Assembly: GCA_964620325.1 (NCBI GenBank)
Contig: CAZUIM010000001.1
Coordinates: forward strand, 110,118 to 174,117
Origin: CAZMYM01 sp964620325
Lineage (GTDB): Bacteria > Bipolaricaulota > Bipolaricaulia > UBA7950 > UBA9294
Direction of reading: 5' to 3'
DNA: 64,000 bases
Under the pieces are notes generated by a model. It worked only from the letters and a program-made list of their open reading frames with translations. It did no database searches and was not told where the DNA came from. Numbering within the stretch: position 1 is the first letter of the stretch; each line of letters starts with the position of its first letter. Below, piece after piece: positions 25,510 to 34,323 of this stretch. A program made the translations under genes and the position numbers.

Positions 25510-25704
25510 ATGGCTGTTCCGAAGTATCGAACATCGCGATCGAAGGGGCGCATGCGCCGGAATCACTGGAGCAAACCGACGCAGGTCCCGTCGAGCGAGT
25601 GTCCGCATTGTCACGAGCCGAAGCTCCCTCATCGTGCTTGCCCGAATTGCGGTTTCTACAATGGGATAGAGATCTACACACCCGCCAAGGAGGAGAAGGA
25701 ATAG
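25510..25704 (+). CDS. rpmF: 50S ribosomal protein L32
   Basis: A 64-residue ribosomal protein that starts MAVPKYRTSRSKGRMRRNHW, the family signature. It has two zinc-binding CxxC pairs (CPHCHEP and CPNCGFY). The ATG at 25510 is preceded by GGGAGGAAAG; upstream in-frame codons lack a ribosome site. The tail is slightly charged (AKEEKE). Complete. Confidence 0.97.
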   Translation: MAVPKYRTSRSKGRMRRNHWSKPTQVPSSECPHCHEPKLPHRACPNCGFYNGIEIYTPAKEEKE

Positions 25705-25716
25705 GCGCTCGCCTTC

Positions 25717-26100
25717 TCAGTCTTCTTCTTCTCGCGTCTCCGATTCTCGAGACTTCTTGAGCCTCTTCACCTCCGCCTTCGCCCGCTTCTTCTCGATCTT
25801 CGCTTGGGCCTCGAGACGATCTCGTTCCATCTGCACCTCGGGAGGGACCGCCGCGGCGCTGTTCTCGCTCGGTTCGCGCCCCTTCCTTCGCCGCTCGATA
25901 AGGCGAAGCGCGTAGGATCGACCGAATTGGCCGATGAACCCGGCGGCGAGCGCCGCCAGGACCCACTTGAGGATGTTCCAAACACCTTCCCACGTCACGC
26001 TCCAACGATACCGAAACCGGTCGGCCGGGCCAACAGTTCGGAAGAGGATCGGGTCCGCCCCATTGACTTGCACTGGGCGGCCGTACAGAATGGCTTTCAA
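25717..26100 (-). CDS. Hypothetical single-pass membrane protein with charged coiled-coil tail
   Basis: No family recognised. The product (127 residues if TTG 26100 is used; the frame is open to 26154) has a short N-terminal domain (RPVQVNGADPILFRTVG) and one membrane segment (WNILKWVLAALAAGFIGQFG). A highly charged helix follows (EAQAKIEKKRAKAEVKRLKK), likely a coiled coil facing the cytoplasm. It is divergent from ftsZ with 11 bases between the starts, so both promoters must overlap. The proximity to ftsZ and the topology could fit a cell-envelope role, but that is inference. The start codon is uncertain: no ribosome site is visible. Confidence 0.62.
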   Translation of the reverse strand: MKAILYGRPVQVNGADPILFRTVGPADRFRYRWSVTWEGVWNILKWVLAALAAGFIGQFGRSYALRLIERRRKGREPSENSAAAVPPEVQMERDRLEAQAKIEKKRAKAEVKRLKKSRESETREEED

Positions 26101-26111
26101 AGGATAGGATA

Positions 26112-27467
26112 ATGTTCGAAGATCGGGCGTACGAGACGAAGGGCGACGCGTCACTCGGCGACACGTGGCGAGACCTCCGGGCGGCGATCGACGATCGCAT
26201 CCTGCGCGCTTGCCTTCCGAAGGACGTGCAAGCGGTCACCCTGAGCGAGAACCGATTGCACATCTCGGTCGACAGCGACTTCAAGCGCGAGTATTGCGAA
26301 CGAAAGCTGGGGAAGCTGACGGAGGCCGTCCGCGACGTCTTCGGCGAGCGTGAGGTCATCATCGGAGGACTCCCACTCCTCGAGCAGGCACGTGAGGAGC
26401 GGCCGTCGAGAGGGACGACGGCGAGGATCATCGTTCTCGGCGTCGGAGACGGTGGGGTCAATGCAGTCGGGCGGATGCGCGAGGAGAGCTTGCAGGGCGT
26501 CCGGCTCGTCGCCGTCGACACCGACCGTCAGGTTCTCGAGGCGTCGATCGTCAGGGAGCAATTGCAGCTCGGGATCGACATCACCGGAGGACGCGGCACC
26601 GGTGGGGCGATCGAGAAGGGGAGGCGGGCCGCTGCAGAGTCTCGGTGGGAGATCTCCGAGTTCGTCCAAGGGATGGACCTCGTCTTCGTCACCGCCGGAT
26701 TGGGCGGTGGGACGGGAACTGGTGCGGCGCCGACGATCGCCGCGATCTCGAAGGAGACGGGTGCGTTGACTGTCGGCGTCGTCACACGGCCGTTCTCGTT
26801 CGAGGGCACGATTCGTCGGACGCAGGCGGACGAAGGGCTCGCCGAGCTTCGGCGAGCGGCCGACGTGGTCATCGTCGTATCGAACGATCGCCTCCTTGAG
26901 ACGAGTGCGAAGGGCCTTCCGATGACGAAGGCGTTCGAGATGGCCGACGGGATTCTCCATCAAGGCGTGCGGGGGATCTCCGACTTGATCACGGTCCGCG
27001 GGCTGATCAACCTCGATTTCGCTGACATTCGGAGCGTTCTCGCCGACGCAGGCGACGCGATGATGGGAATGGGAGAAGCGTCCGGAGAGGGCCGGGCGCT
27101 CACCGCGGCCAAGCTGGCCAGCACAAACCCGCTGTTGGAGGGAGATTCGATTCGAGGTGCGCGGAAGCTGATCATGAACGTAACCGGCGACGACGACCTG
27201 ACGCTGGGAGAGGTCACGATGGCGGCGGCGCACATTCGCAAGGCGGCCGGTACGGAATGTGATCTCGTCTTTGGAGCTGTCGTTCGCGAGGAACTCGAGG
27301 AGACGCTACAGATCACGGTGATCGCCGCCGACTTCCGCGAACCGGAGATGGTCGAACGCGCCCGCAACGTTCACCGTGAGCGAATCAAGACGGACCAGAA
27401 CCTCGAGGTCCCGACGTTCTTGCGCCGCGAACATGAGACGACGGACGAGGGAGCCGAGATCGACTGA
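26112..27467 (+). CDS. ftsZ: Cell division protein FtsZ with DnaA-domain-I-like N-terminal extension
   Basis: FtsZ is the tubulin-like GTPase that forms the Z ring. The GTPase part begins near residue 104 (IIVLGVGDGGVNAVGRM). It has GLGGGTGTGAAPTIAA (G-box, residues 197-211), the T7 loop NLDFADIRSVLADAG (about 300-314) with its catalytic Asp, and the C-terminal peptide NLEVPTFLRR that binds FtsA/ZipA-type partners. Unusually, residues 1-100 form an extra domain. DTWRDLRAAIDDR ... LSENRLHISVDSDFKREYCE ... EAVRDVFGEREVIIG resembles DnaA domain I (WxxxLxxI, xNxLxISVxxxFxxEY, EAxxxVxG). The ATG at 26112 follows AGGATAGG. No ftsA or other division gene is adjacent. Confidence 0.93.
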   Translation: MFEDRAYETKGDASLGDTWRDLRAAIDDRILRACLPKDVQAVTLSENRLHISVDSDFKREYCERKLGKLTEAVRDVFGEREVIIGGLPLLEQAREERPSRGTTARIIVLGVGDGGVNAVGRMREESLQGVRLVAVDTDRQVLEASIVREQLQLGIDITGGRGTGGAIEKGRRAAAESRWEISEFVQGMDLVFVTAGLGGGTGTGAAPTIAAISKETGALTVGVVTRPFSFEGTIRRTQADEGLAELRRAADVVIVVSNDRLLETSAKGLPMTKAFEMADGILHQGVRGISDLITVRGLINLDFADIRSVLADAGDAMMGMGEASGEGRALTAAKLASTNPLLEGDSIRGARKLIMNVTGDDDLTLGEVTMAAAHIRKAAGTECDLVFGAVVREELEETLQITVIAADFREPEMVERARNVHRERIKTDQNLEVPTFLRREHETTDEGAEID

Positions 27468-27530
27468 CGCGGTCGAAGAGGCGCATCTGCGACGCTGTGC
27501 GTCCGACGACGACCCGGACACCGGAGACCG

Positions 27531-28205
27531 ATGGATTCAATCCGAGTTCTCATCTGTGATCGTGATCAGGACACACTGCGACATCTGGCCGAAGCGCTCC
27601 GGACAGAAGGTCATGAGGTTCTCGCCGTCGATCGCCCGACTCGAGCGAAGGCTCTCGTTCCTCAGTGGAACCCGGACATGGTCCTGCTCGACGTGCAGCT
27701 CGGGCGATCCGAGACCGACGGATGGGGCCTTCTCTCCGATCTGCGGAAGAACGGCCTTGAGCCGCCGGTGATCGTGGTGACGAGTCTCCATCGTGTCGAT
27801 GATCGGATCCGTGCTCTGTCGATCGGCGCCGATGATTGCATCCTTAAGCCGTTCAACCCAAAGGAGTTGCTTGCGCGGATCGAGGCGGTCCTTCGACGCA
27901 CGAGGCCGAGGACGTCGTGGGGGGGATTCGTGATCGACGATGAGCGCAAGGAAGTCCGGTACGGGGATCGATCGGTGACCCTTTCGCCGAAGGAGTATCA
28001 GCTTCTCAAGCTCCTTCACTCGGTCCCGGGTCGGGTCTTCTCCGGCGACGAGATCCTGAAGGCTCTCTGGCGGCGACCCTCGTACGCGACGCGGCAGGAC
28101 GTGCAGAAGTACATCTATCTCCTACGGAAGAAGCTGGAGCTCGATCCGAAGGATCCGAGGCTGATTCTGACCGTGCGAGGATTCGGGTACCGACTCGCCG
28201 TCTAG
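27531..28205 (+). CDS. OmpR/PhoB-family response regulator (orphan)
   Basis: A two-domain transcription factor of 224 residues. The receiver domain (1-120) has the acidic pocket (LICDRDQD), the phospho-acceptor Asp in MVLLDVQLG, the conserved Thr/Ser in VVTSLH and the Lys in LKPF. The winged-helix DNA-binding domain follows, with LSPKEYQLLKLLHSVPGRVF, DVQKYIYLLRKKLELDP and a final VRGFGYRLAV. It starts 63 bases after ftsZ on the same strand, so it may be cotranscribed. No sensor kinase lies beside it. The partner kinase and regulon are not visible. Confidence 0.93.
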   Translation: MDSIRVLICDRDQDTLRHLAEALRTEGHEVLAVDRPTRAKALVPQWNPDMVLLDVQLGRSETDGWGLLSDLRKNGLEPPVIVVTSLHRVDDRIRALSIGADDCILKPFNPKELLARIEAVLRRTRPRTSWGGFVIDDERKEVRYGDRSVTLSPKEYQLLKLLHSVPGRVFSGDEILKALWRRPSYATRQDVQKYIYLLRKKLELDPKDPRLILTVRGFGYRLAV

Positions 28206-28218
28206 TCTGGTGTGTTCG

Positions 28219-29259
28219 TCAGATATCGCGGATGTCCAGGTACAGAGGAGGATCGGGCAGTCGCGACGAGGAAAGCGGTCGGACCATCGTGTGGTAGTGT
28301 AGGACCTCCGCGGGGAAGAACCGTGGACGGGTAGCGAGCGGATCGTCACAGTAGATGAACAGGGTCACGACGTCGATGCCGTCGGCGTACGCGCGGCGTC
28401 GGATTCGCTGGATCAGACGCTTGAGGAGTGCCCGCCCGCGGAGACCGTAGCAGATCGGGTCGAACAGCTGCATGTAGGCGATCGTCTCTCCGACCTTCGG
28501 GACGCGCGGAACGTAGATCACCTTGGAGAGAGGGTTCAGTCCGGCGCCGAGGAGGCGAAGGCTGATCGGCATGTGCGTGACGCGACCTCGGTAGATGCTC
28601 GACAGGTCCCACGCGCTGACCTGGGCGGCCGAGTCGGCCTCTTCGAGGCGGAAGATGCCCTTCAAGTACCCGAGCTCCGCTCCGCGAGCGTACGGCTCGA
28701 TCAGTCGCGGTGGTCGCATCGATCGGACGCCGACCGACGTCTCGATTCGAGCGACCTCGGCCTCGAGATCGTCCAGGTGAGGGTCGAGATCGTCCACGCG
28801 TCCGCGGAGCGACGGGAGGGTGAGAATGTCGAACGACGCGGCCGGCTGAGCCCCCATCTTCGTCGACACGCTCAGCGATGGGTAGTTGTCGGCCTTGACG
28901 TGGCCGTAGATGAACTGAGCCCCGCTCTCCTCGATCTCGGCGACGGCGGCCTGCCAGAGTCGCAAGAGCCCTCGCTTCATGCTCCGGCGATACGAAGCCT
29001 CTCCCCGCAGATCGTAGAAGTACGCGACGCGCTCGAGCGTCCCGTCGAGGAACACCTCCTTGATCGCAAACGCCATCACCCCGACGAGATTCCCCTTCTC
29101 TTCGGCGATCAGGATCTTGCTTCGGTCGTGCAATCTCGACCGGTAGAAGTAGTCCTCTCGGTCGATGATGATGGCGATCCCGGTTCCCTGCGGACTCTCC
29201 GCTTCGAGACGGAGGAGCGCATCATTGTCGGCGTCGGTCGCTTCGCGGATACGGAACAT
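28219..29259 (-). CDS. GNAT-family N-acetyltransferase, large form
   Basis: The first 160 residues of this 346-residue protein look like a GNAT domain: IREATDADNDALLRLEAESP, ILIAEEKGNLVGVMAFAIKEV, RGLLRLWQAAVAEIEESGAQ and VSTKMGAQPAASF. The C-terminal half is unrelated by eye to the first, but ends with segments (YADGIDVVTLFIYCDD, RPRFFPAEVL) that could be a second degenerate GNAT fold. Substrate unknown. It follows the PKD gene with a 15-base gap on the same strand, so the two may be expressed together. The ATG at 29259 is preceded by AAAGGATCC. Confidence 0.75.
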   Translation of the reverse strand: MFRIREATDADNDALLRLEAESPQGTGIAIIIDREDYFYRSRLHDRSKILIAEEKGNLVGVMAFAIKEVFLDGTLERVAYFYDLRGEASYRRSMKRGLLRLWQAAVAEIEESGAQFIYGHVKADNYPSLSVSTKMGAQPAASFDILTLPSLRGRVDDLDPHLDDLEAEVARIETSVGVRSMRPPRLIEPYARGAELGYLKGIFRLEEADSAAQVSAWDLSSIYRGRVTHMPISLRLLGAGLNPLSKVIYVPRVPKVGETIAYMQLFDPICYGLRGRALLKRLIQRIRRRAYADGIDVVTLFIYCDDPLATRPRFFPAEVLHYHTMVRPLSSSRLPDPPLYLDIRDI

Positions 29260-29274
29260 CGAGGATCCTTTCGT

Positions 29275-31761
29275 TCAGCGGATCGTCACCGTCTGGGTCG
29301 CGCGGGCGATTCCCCCGTCGTCATCGATGACGACGAGGGTCACCCGGTACGTTCCGGGGCCGGGATACTCGTGAATCGGTTCGGCCCGATCGCCGCCGCC
29401 GCAGCTCGACGTCCCCTGAGGGCAGGTCTCGCCGTCGCCGAAATCCCACGCAACGTGAACGATGCGGCCGTTCGGACTCGGGTCCGTCGACGCGTGCGCG
29501 TCGAACGCGACGATGCCCGAATCCGTGATGGAGATCGAGAAACTCGCAATGGGAAGGGCGTTTGCGACGAGAACGTCGACTGAGAACGCCTCCGACCTTG
29601 CCCCGTCGTCGTCGCGGACGGTGAGCGATACGGAGTAGGTCCTGTCGGCCTGGAAGACGTACGTCGGCCGCTCGACGGACGCGGTCCCTTCGTCGTCGAA
29701 GCACCAACTCCAGCCGACGACCTCGCCGTCCGGGTCTCTCGCCTCGGCGGAGAAGACGACTTCGGCACCGTCGCTCGGGTCGTCAGGCGTCCACAGAATG
29801 CGGCTGACCGTCGGTGGACGGTTCCGAACGGTGATTGAGATCGCTTCGGACGTCGATTGTCCTCCCACATCGTCGGTGACCCGGACGGACGCCTCGAAGA
29901 CTCCGTCGTCGGAGTAGCTGCGAGTGATCGACGAAGCGGACGTCTCTCGATCGTAGATTCCGTCTCCGTCGGTGTCCCACTCGTAGCGAACGATCGATCC
30001 TGCGGGACTCGGGTCGACCGACCCGCTTGCATCGAGTCGGATCGAGGTTCCGGTCTCCTGTGGACCGGTCGGCGACACGGCGAGGACGGCGGTCGGCGGC
30101 AGGTTCTCCACATCGAGTGTCGCCGTCCCGGTTCGAGCCGCCCCTCGATCGTCGATGACCGTTAGGCTAACGGTCTGTACCCCGCTCGAGGCGAACGCGT
30201 GGGTGGGCGACGACTGGATCGAAGCTTTGCCGTCGCCGAAATCCCAGAAGTGCTCGACGACTCGTCCGTCGACGTCGAGGGAATGATCTTTGAACGCGAC
30301 CTCCTCCATCTCCGTCGGCTCGAAGTTCGAGACGGTGAATTGGGGGGTCGGTCCGGTGTTCACCTCGATCGTCTCGAAAGAGGGGATCGACCGATCGCCG
30401 TCGACGTCCTCGACGAAGAGCCACGGAGTGTAGCTTCCGCCGGTCGGGTAGACGTGCTCGACGATAGGTTCCTCACTGACGAGGTCGACGGTGTCGTCTC
30501 CGTCGAAGTCCCAGTGGTATTCGGCGATCTCGCCGTCCGGATCGGACGACCAGGAGGCGTCGAAGGTGATGGCCTCTCGGTCGTGGAGCGGTTCCGTCGT
30601 GATCACGAACTGCGCCGTCGGGATACGACTGGCCACGTCGATCGTCTGAGCGCGCTCGGCTCGGCCCCCTTGACCGTCGACGACGGTCAACTGGACCGTA
30701 TAGGCACCGGCCGACTCGAATGTGTGGTGCACCGATTCACCCTCCGCGATCGATCCGTCACCGAAGTCCCACGTCCAGCTGACGAGGTCGACCGATGCGC
30801 GGCTCGACTCGCTTCGGAACACCATCGGGTCTCCGGCGCGCGGCTCGGCGGCGCTCGGAAGGAGCAGACTGAAGTCGGCGACCGGCGGGTTGGCCAAGCG
30901 GACGGCAACCGATTCGACCGATCGGCTCCGTCCCCCCTTGCTGTCCTCGACGGTGAGCACGACGATGTACTCCCCCTCCGACGTATACGTGTGGCTGGTG
31001 GTCTGGCCGTGCGTGGTGACGCCGTCGCCGAAGTCCCAGGTGAACGAGACGATGATGTCGTTTGCGTCGGCCGACGCGGAGGCGTCGAACAGGATCTCCG
31101 CCCCCGGCTCGGGTACCCGTGGCTCGATCGCGATCGAGGCGACCGGAAGGAGGTTGTAGACGGTGTTCTCCCGTCCCGGAGTTCCGCAGCAGCCACTCGA
31201 ATCCTCGTCCGGCTCCTCCTCTTCCTCCTCGCACCGCGCGGTCTCCCAGTTCCTCGGTTCGTCGGTGCGAAGCGGATCGACCCGCTCCATGGAGCGAGGA
31301 ACCGCGTCCCCGTGTGCGGCGACTCCGGCCGGCCACGATCCAGCTTCGTCCGTCGGCGTCGCGTTCGCCGAATCGACGAGGCGGCCGTCGTCGTCGTACA
31401 GGTGAAGGGACTCCCCGGCGTCGTTCAGCGCTCCGGAGTAGAGAATGTCGGCCGCGATCGACGGGACCGACTCGTCGTCATCCCGTTCGAGAAGATAGAA
31501 TCCGGCCCTCGGATCTCCTGCGCTTCGAGGTGGAAGGACGCCGACCAACTGAACGTCGGGAGCGCCGTCGGAAGAGGTCAATCGCCAGCCGGTGAGGTCG
31601 ACCGGTCCGTCGGTCGTGTTGACGAGCTCGATCCATTCGTCGGTGTGATCGCTGCGGCTTCCGCTCCAGGCGACTTCGTTGATCGCGACCGGAGGCGCCG
31701 CCGCGGCGACGGAGGCGAGGAGCACGATCAGCGCGACGGTGACGCTGAGTCTTCGGTTCAT
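29275..31761 (-). CDS. Secreted lamin-tail plus seven-PKD-domain protein
   Basis: An 828-residue exported protein. A signal peptide (MNRRLSVTVALIVLLASVAA) is followed by a lamin-tail domain (VAINEVAWSGS, DEWIELVNTTDGPVDLTGW), an acidic Cys-containing linker (CEEEEEEPDEDSSGCCG), then about seven PKD repeats, each marked by a WDFGDG-type core: SFTWDFGDGV, SWTWDFGDGS, EYHWDFDGDD, EHFWDFGDGK, RYEWDTDGDG, GWSWCFDDEG and HVAWDFGDGE. It ends in the last repeat with no sorting domain. The start at 31761 is chosen because AAGGGTGG lies eight bases upstream. PKD arrays usually mediate surface display or binding; no catalytic domain is present. Confidence 0.88.
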   Translation of the reverse strand: MNRRLSVTVALIVLLASVAAAAPPVAINEVAWSGSRSDHTDEWIELVNTTDGPVDLTGWRLTSSDGAPDVQLVGVLPPRSAGDPRAGFYLLERDDDESVPSIAADILYSGALNDAGESLHLYDDDGRLVDSANATPTDEAGSWPAGVAAHGDAVPRSMERVDPLRTDEPRNWETARCEEEEEEPDEDSSGCCGTPGRENTVYNLLPVASIAIEPRVPEPGAEILFDASASADANDIIVSFTWDFGDGVTTHGQTTSHTYTSEGEYIVVLTVEDSKGGRSRSVESVAVRLANPPVADFSLLLPSAAEPRAGDPMVFRSESSRASVDLVSWTWDFGDGSIAEGESVHHTFESAGAYTVQLTVVDGQGGRAERAQTIDVASRIPTAQFVITTEPLHDREAITFDASWSSDPDGEIAEYHWDFDGDDTVDLVSEEPIVEHVYPTGGSYTPWLFVEDVDGDRSIPSFETIEVNTGPTPQFTVSNFEPTEMEEVAFKDHSLDVDGRVVEHFWDFGDGKASIQSSPTHAFASSGVQTVSLTVIDDRGAARTGTATLDVENLPPTAVLAVSPTGPQETGTSIRLDASGSVDPSPAGSIVRYEWDTDGDGIYDRETSASSITRSYSDDGVFEASVRVTDDVGGQSTSEAISITVRNRPPTVSRILWTPDDPSDGAEVVFSAEARDPDGEVVGWSWCFDDEGTASVERPTYVFQADRTYSVSLTVRDDDGARSEAFSVDVLVANALPIASFSISITDSGIVAFDAHASTDPSPNGRIVHVAWDFGDGETCPQGTSSCGGGDRAEPIHEYPGPGTYRVTLVVIDDDGGIARATQTVTIR

Positions 31762-31875
31762 CCTGTATCGCCACCCTTCAGCGTCCGGCGAACGGGCGCC
31801 GTCCGTCACGATAGCACAGAGACGAGTGACAGGCCAACGCCGAACGTTCGAGCTCTCCGCGCTTCGAGCCTCGAC

Positions 31876-32862
31876 TCAGGCTTCGGCTGGCGGAGCGGAG
31901 GAAGACTTCGGCCTTCCGCGTCGCTCGTACGCGTCGATGATCCGTGCGACAAGCGGGTGACGAACCACATCGGATCTGTCCAGATAGACGAACGAGATGC
32001 CGCGGATCCCGGAGAGGATCTCCTGGACGGTGATGAGCCCCGACGCGTGTTCCTCCAGATCGACCTGCGTGATGTCCCCGGTGATGATCGCCTTGGAGTC
32101 GTAGCCGAGCCGGGTGAGGAACATCTTCATCTGAATTGACGTCGTGTTTTGAGCTTCGTCGAGAATGACGAAGCTGTGGTTCAGGGTTCGCCCGCGCATG
32201 AAGGCGAGCGGGGCCATCTCGATCCGTCCGTGCTCGACCAGTTTCTCGAACTCGCTGACCGGGATCATATCGAACATCGCGTCGTACAGCGGGCGCAAGT
32301 AGGGGCTCACCTTCGCCTGGATATCGCCGGGGAGGAAGCCCAATTCCTCGCCAGCCTCGACAGCGGGACGCGTCAGGATGATCCGTTTCACCTGATCCCG
32401 CTTGAGGTAGTCGATCGCCGTAGCAACTGCGAGATAGGTCTTCCCGGTTCCGGCCGGTCCGATGGCGAAGGTCACGTCGTTGTCACGAATCGCCTCGACA
32501 TAGCGGTGTTGCCCGACCGTCTTTGCGCGGATCTCCTCTCCCCAGTGGGTGATCCGAACAACGTCGGCGAGGACGCCGTCGAGGCCGACGCCGGCCTTCG
32601 TCTGCTCGATCAGATAGCTGACCTCGGACGGGGACGGCGTGTGGTTCCCTCCGATCAGGTCGAGAAGCTTCTCGAACAGACTGCGTACGCGCTCGACCTC
32701 TTCCGGTTCCCCTTCGATACGGACCGTCTCGCCGCGGGCGATGATCTGCGTCGAGAAGGCTTTCTCGATCTCCTTCAGGTTCCGATTGTACTGGCCGAGG
32801 AGCGCCGTCGCTTCGGCGTTGTCCTTCAACGTGATCTCAGCTCGCGCGGTCTCGATCGTCAC
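31876..32862 (-). CDS. phoH: PhoH family ATPase
   Basis: PhoH-like P-loop ATPases have RNA-related roles and often sit near ybeY/era. The 328-residue protein has an N-terminal RNA-binding-like region (NAEATALLGQYNRNLKEIEK) and the PhoH core: Walker A GPAGTGKTYLAVA, ILTRPAVEAGEELGFLPGD, SFVILDEAQNTTSIQMKMF (Walker B) and ITGDITQVDL. The start is GTG at 32862 with AAGGAG seven bases upstream, overlapping the mtaB stop by 26 bases. ybeY is not found next to it. No truncation. Confidence 0.95.
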   Translation of the reverse strand: MTIETARAEITLKDNAEATALLGQYNRNLKEIEKAFSTQIIARGETVRIEGEPEEVERVRSLFEKLLDLIGGNHTPSPSEVSYLIEQTKAGVGLDGVLADVVRITHWGEEIRAKTVGQHRYVEAIRDNDVTFAIGPAGTGKTYLAVATAIDYLKRDQVKRIILTRPAVEAGEELGFLPGDIQAKVSPYLRPLYDAMFDMIPVSEFEKLVEHGRIEMAPLAFMRGRTLNHSFVILDEAQNTTSIQMKMFLTRLGYDSKAIITGDITQVDLEEHASGLITVQEILSGIRGISFVYLDRSDVVRHPLVARIIDAYERRGRPKSSSAPPAEA

Positions 32863-34132
32863 TCACTCCTTCGAGGCGGTCCCCGATCGTCCCGAGGATC
32901 CGAATCGCCCGGCGGTCGCCGAGCCGGATTGCCGCAGCCGATTTGAACGTCACGTAGATGTAGTCCGCCGTGTAGCCTTGCCATCGTCCGTCATGGCGGC
33001 CCTCGACGAGCACATCTTGAGTCGTCCCGATCCGGCTGTCAAGGATTCGCTTGCGTACGGGCCGCCAGACCGACGCAAGGCGCTCCGCACGTCGACGCTT
33101 GACGCGCTCCGGAACGGGGTTCGGGAGCGTCGCAGCAACGGTCCCGGGTCTCGGGGAGAACCGGAAGACATGCAGGTTGACGAACCCGATCCGTTCGACG
33201 GCGGCGCAGGTCGCCTCGAACGCCGGCTCGTCCTCTCCGGGGAATCCAACGATCAGGTCTGTGCCGATCGTGGCTTCTGGAAGCTTTTCGCGAACAGCCT
33301 CGATGCGGCGCTCGTACTCCGCGAGGGACGTTCCCCGGCGCATCGCGCGCAGGATCCGGTCGTCGCCGCTTTGAAGTGGAACGTGGAGGTGTCGGCAGAG
33401 GCGGTCGTCCTCGCGGAAGACCTCGAGGAGTTCGTCTGTGATTCCGGACGGGTTGATCGAGGCGAGGCGAAGGCGCTTCAGATCTGCGGACCGCAGGATC
33501 GCGCGGACGAGATCTTCCAGCAGTCCGTCGGTCGAGTCGTACTGAGAGAGGTTGATTCCGGTCAGGACGATCTCGGGAAAGCCGAGCCCCACGAGGCGCG
33601 CCGTCTCGGAGGTCGCGGCGGCGATCGATTTGCTGCGTGTCGGGCCGCGGACCTGTGTCGGCCGGCAGTACGAACAAGCGAGGGAACAGCCGTCCTGCAC
33701 ACGAAGGAGGGCCCGAACGCGCCGCGTCGGGCCGTCGGTTCGCTCATCGTCGAGCGACGTCGGTGCGACTTGTGGAAGGACGCCGCGAGCCCCCGATAGG
33801 GCCGAACGGACGACCTCGCCGATCCGTCCCTTCCAGCGGTTTCCGGCGACAAGATCGGCCGCGTCGAAGCGGCTCAAGCCACTGCGGACCGCCTCGGCGA
33901 TGCATCCGACCAGGACGACGCGAGCGGTCGGCCGGTCACGCCGAATGCGTCGAGCCGCCTGACGAGCCTTCCGCTCCGCAAGCTGCGTGACGGTGCATCC
34001 GTTCAGAAGGACGATGTCGGCCGCGTCGGAGACGATCTCGCAGTCCGCGGCCAAGGCGGCGCGGATGACGTCGCTCTCGTACTGGTTGGCGCGGCAACCA
34101 AAGGTCAGGATGGACACCCGAGGTCGATTCAT
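32837..34132 (-). CDS. mtaB: tRNA (t6A37) methylthiotransferase, MtaB/MiaB-like radical SAM enzyme
   Basis: It adds a methylthio group to C2 of t6A37 in tRNA. The 431-residue form starts MNRPRVSILTFGCRANQYES (ATG 34132). Its N-terminal UPF0004 domain carries Cys ligands (FGCRAN, NGCTVT, VGCIAE) for the auxiliary cluster. The radical SAM motif CxxxCxxC is CSLACSYC, followed by GFPGEDEPAFEAT and a C-terminal TRAM-like domain. GCRANQYES is typical of MtaB rather than MiaB. It would act downstream of the t6A pathway that includes TsaB (16.98 kb). It overlaps phoH downstream. Confidence 0.9.
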   Translation of the reverse strand: MNRPRVSILTFGCRANQYESDVIRAALAADCEIVSDAADIVLLNGCTVTQLAERKARQAARRIRRDRPTARVVLVGCIAEAVRSGLSRFDAADLVAGNRWKGRIGEVVRSALSGARGVLPQVAPTSLDDERTDGPTRRVRALLRVQDGCSLACSYCRPTQVRGPTRSKSIAAATSETARLVGLGFPEIVLTGINLSQYDSTDGLLEDLVRAILRSADLKRLRLASINPSGITDELLEVFREDDRLCRHLHVPLQSGDDRILRAMRRGTSLAEYERRIEAVREKLPEATIGTDLIVGFPGEDEPAFEATCAAVERIGFVNLHVFRFSPRPGTVAATLPNPVPERVKRRRAERLASVWRPVRKRILDSRIGTTQDVLVEGRHDGRWQGYTADYIYVTFKSAAAIRLGDRRAIRILGTIGDRLEGVSDDRDRAS

Positions 34133-34277
34133 CGCATTCGGAGGGCATGTGGCGAGGCACGAAGTCGGTTCGTTCGACGGACGTCCACGCGAGCCTCTTC
34201 TCAGCATACCGTCGAGCCGACCCCTGTCAAGGTGTTGGTCGCATTCGAGCGACGCGGTCAGAACGCCGGAAGTCCTG

Positions 34278-34306
34278 TTGACATTCCCGCTTTCGTGTGA
34301 TAGCGT
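34278..34306 (+). promoter_or_regulatory. Promoter of the LCP gene and rsfS
   Basis: TTGACA (34278-34283), 17-bp spacer, TAGCGT (34301-34306). A GAGAGGGGG ribosome site lies directly between the predicted start of transcription (about 34313) and the ATG at 34324. Confidence 0.55.
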
Positions 34307-34323
34307 CATCCGAGAGGGGGAGC

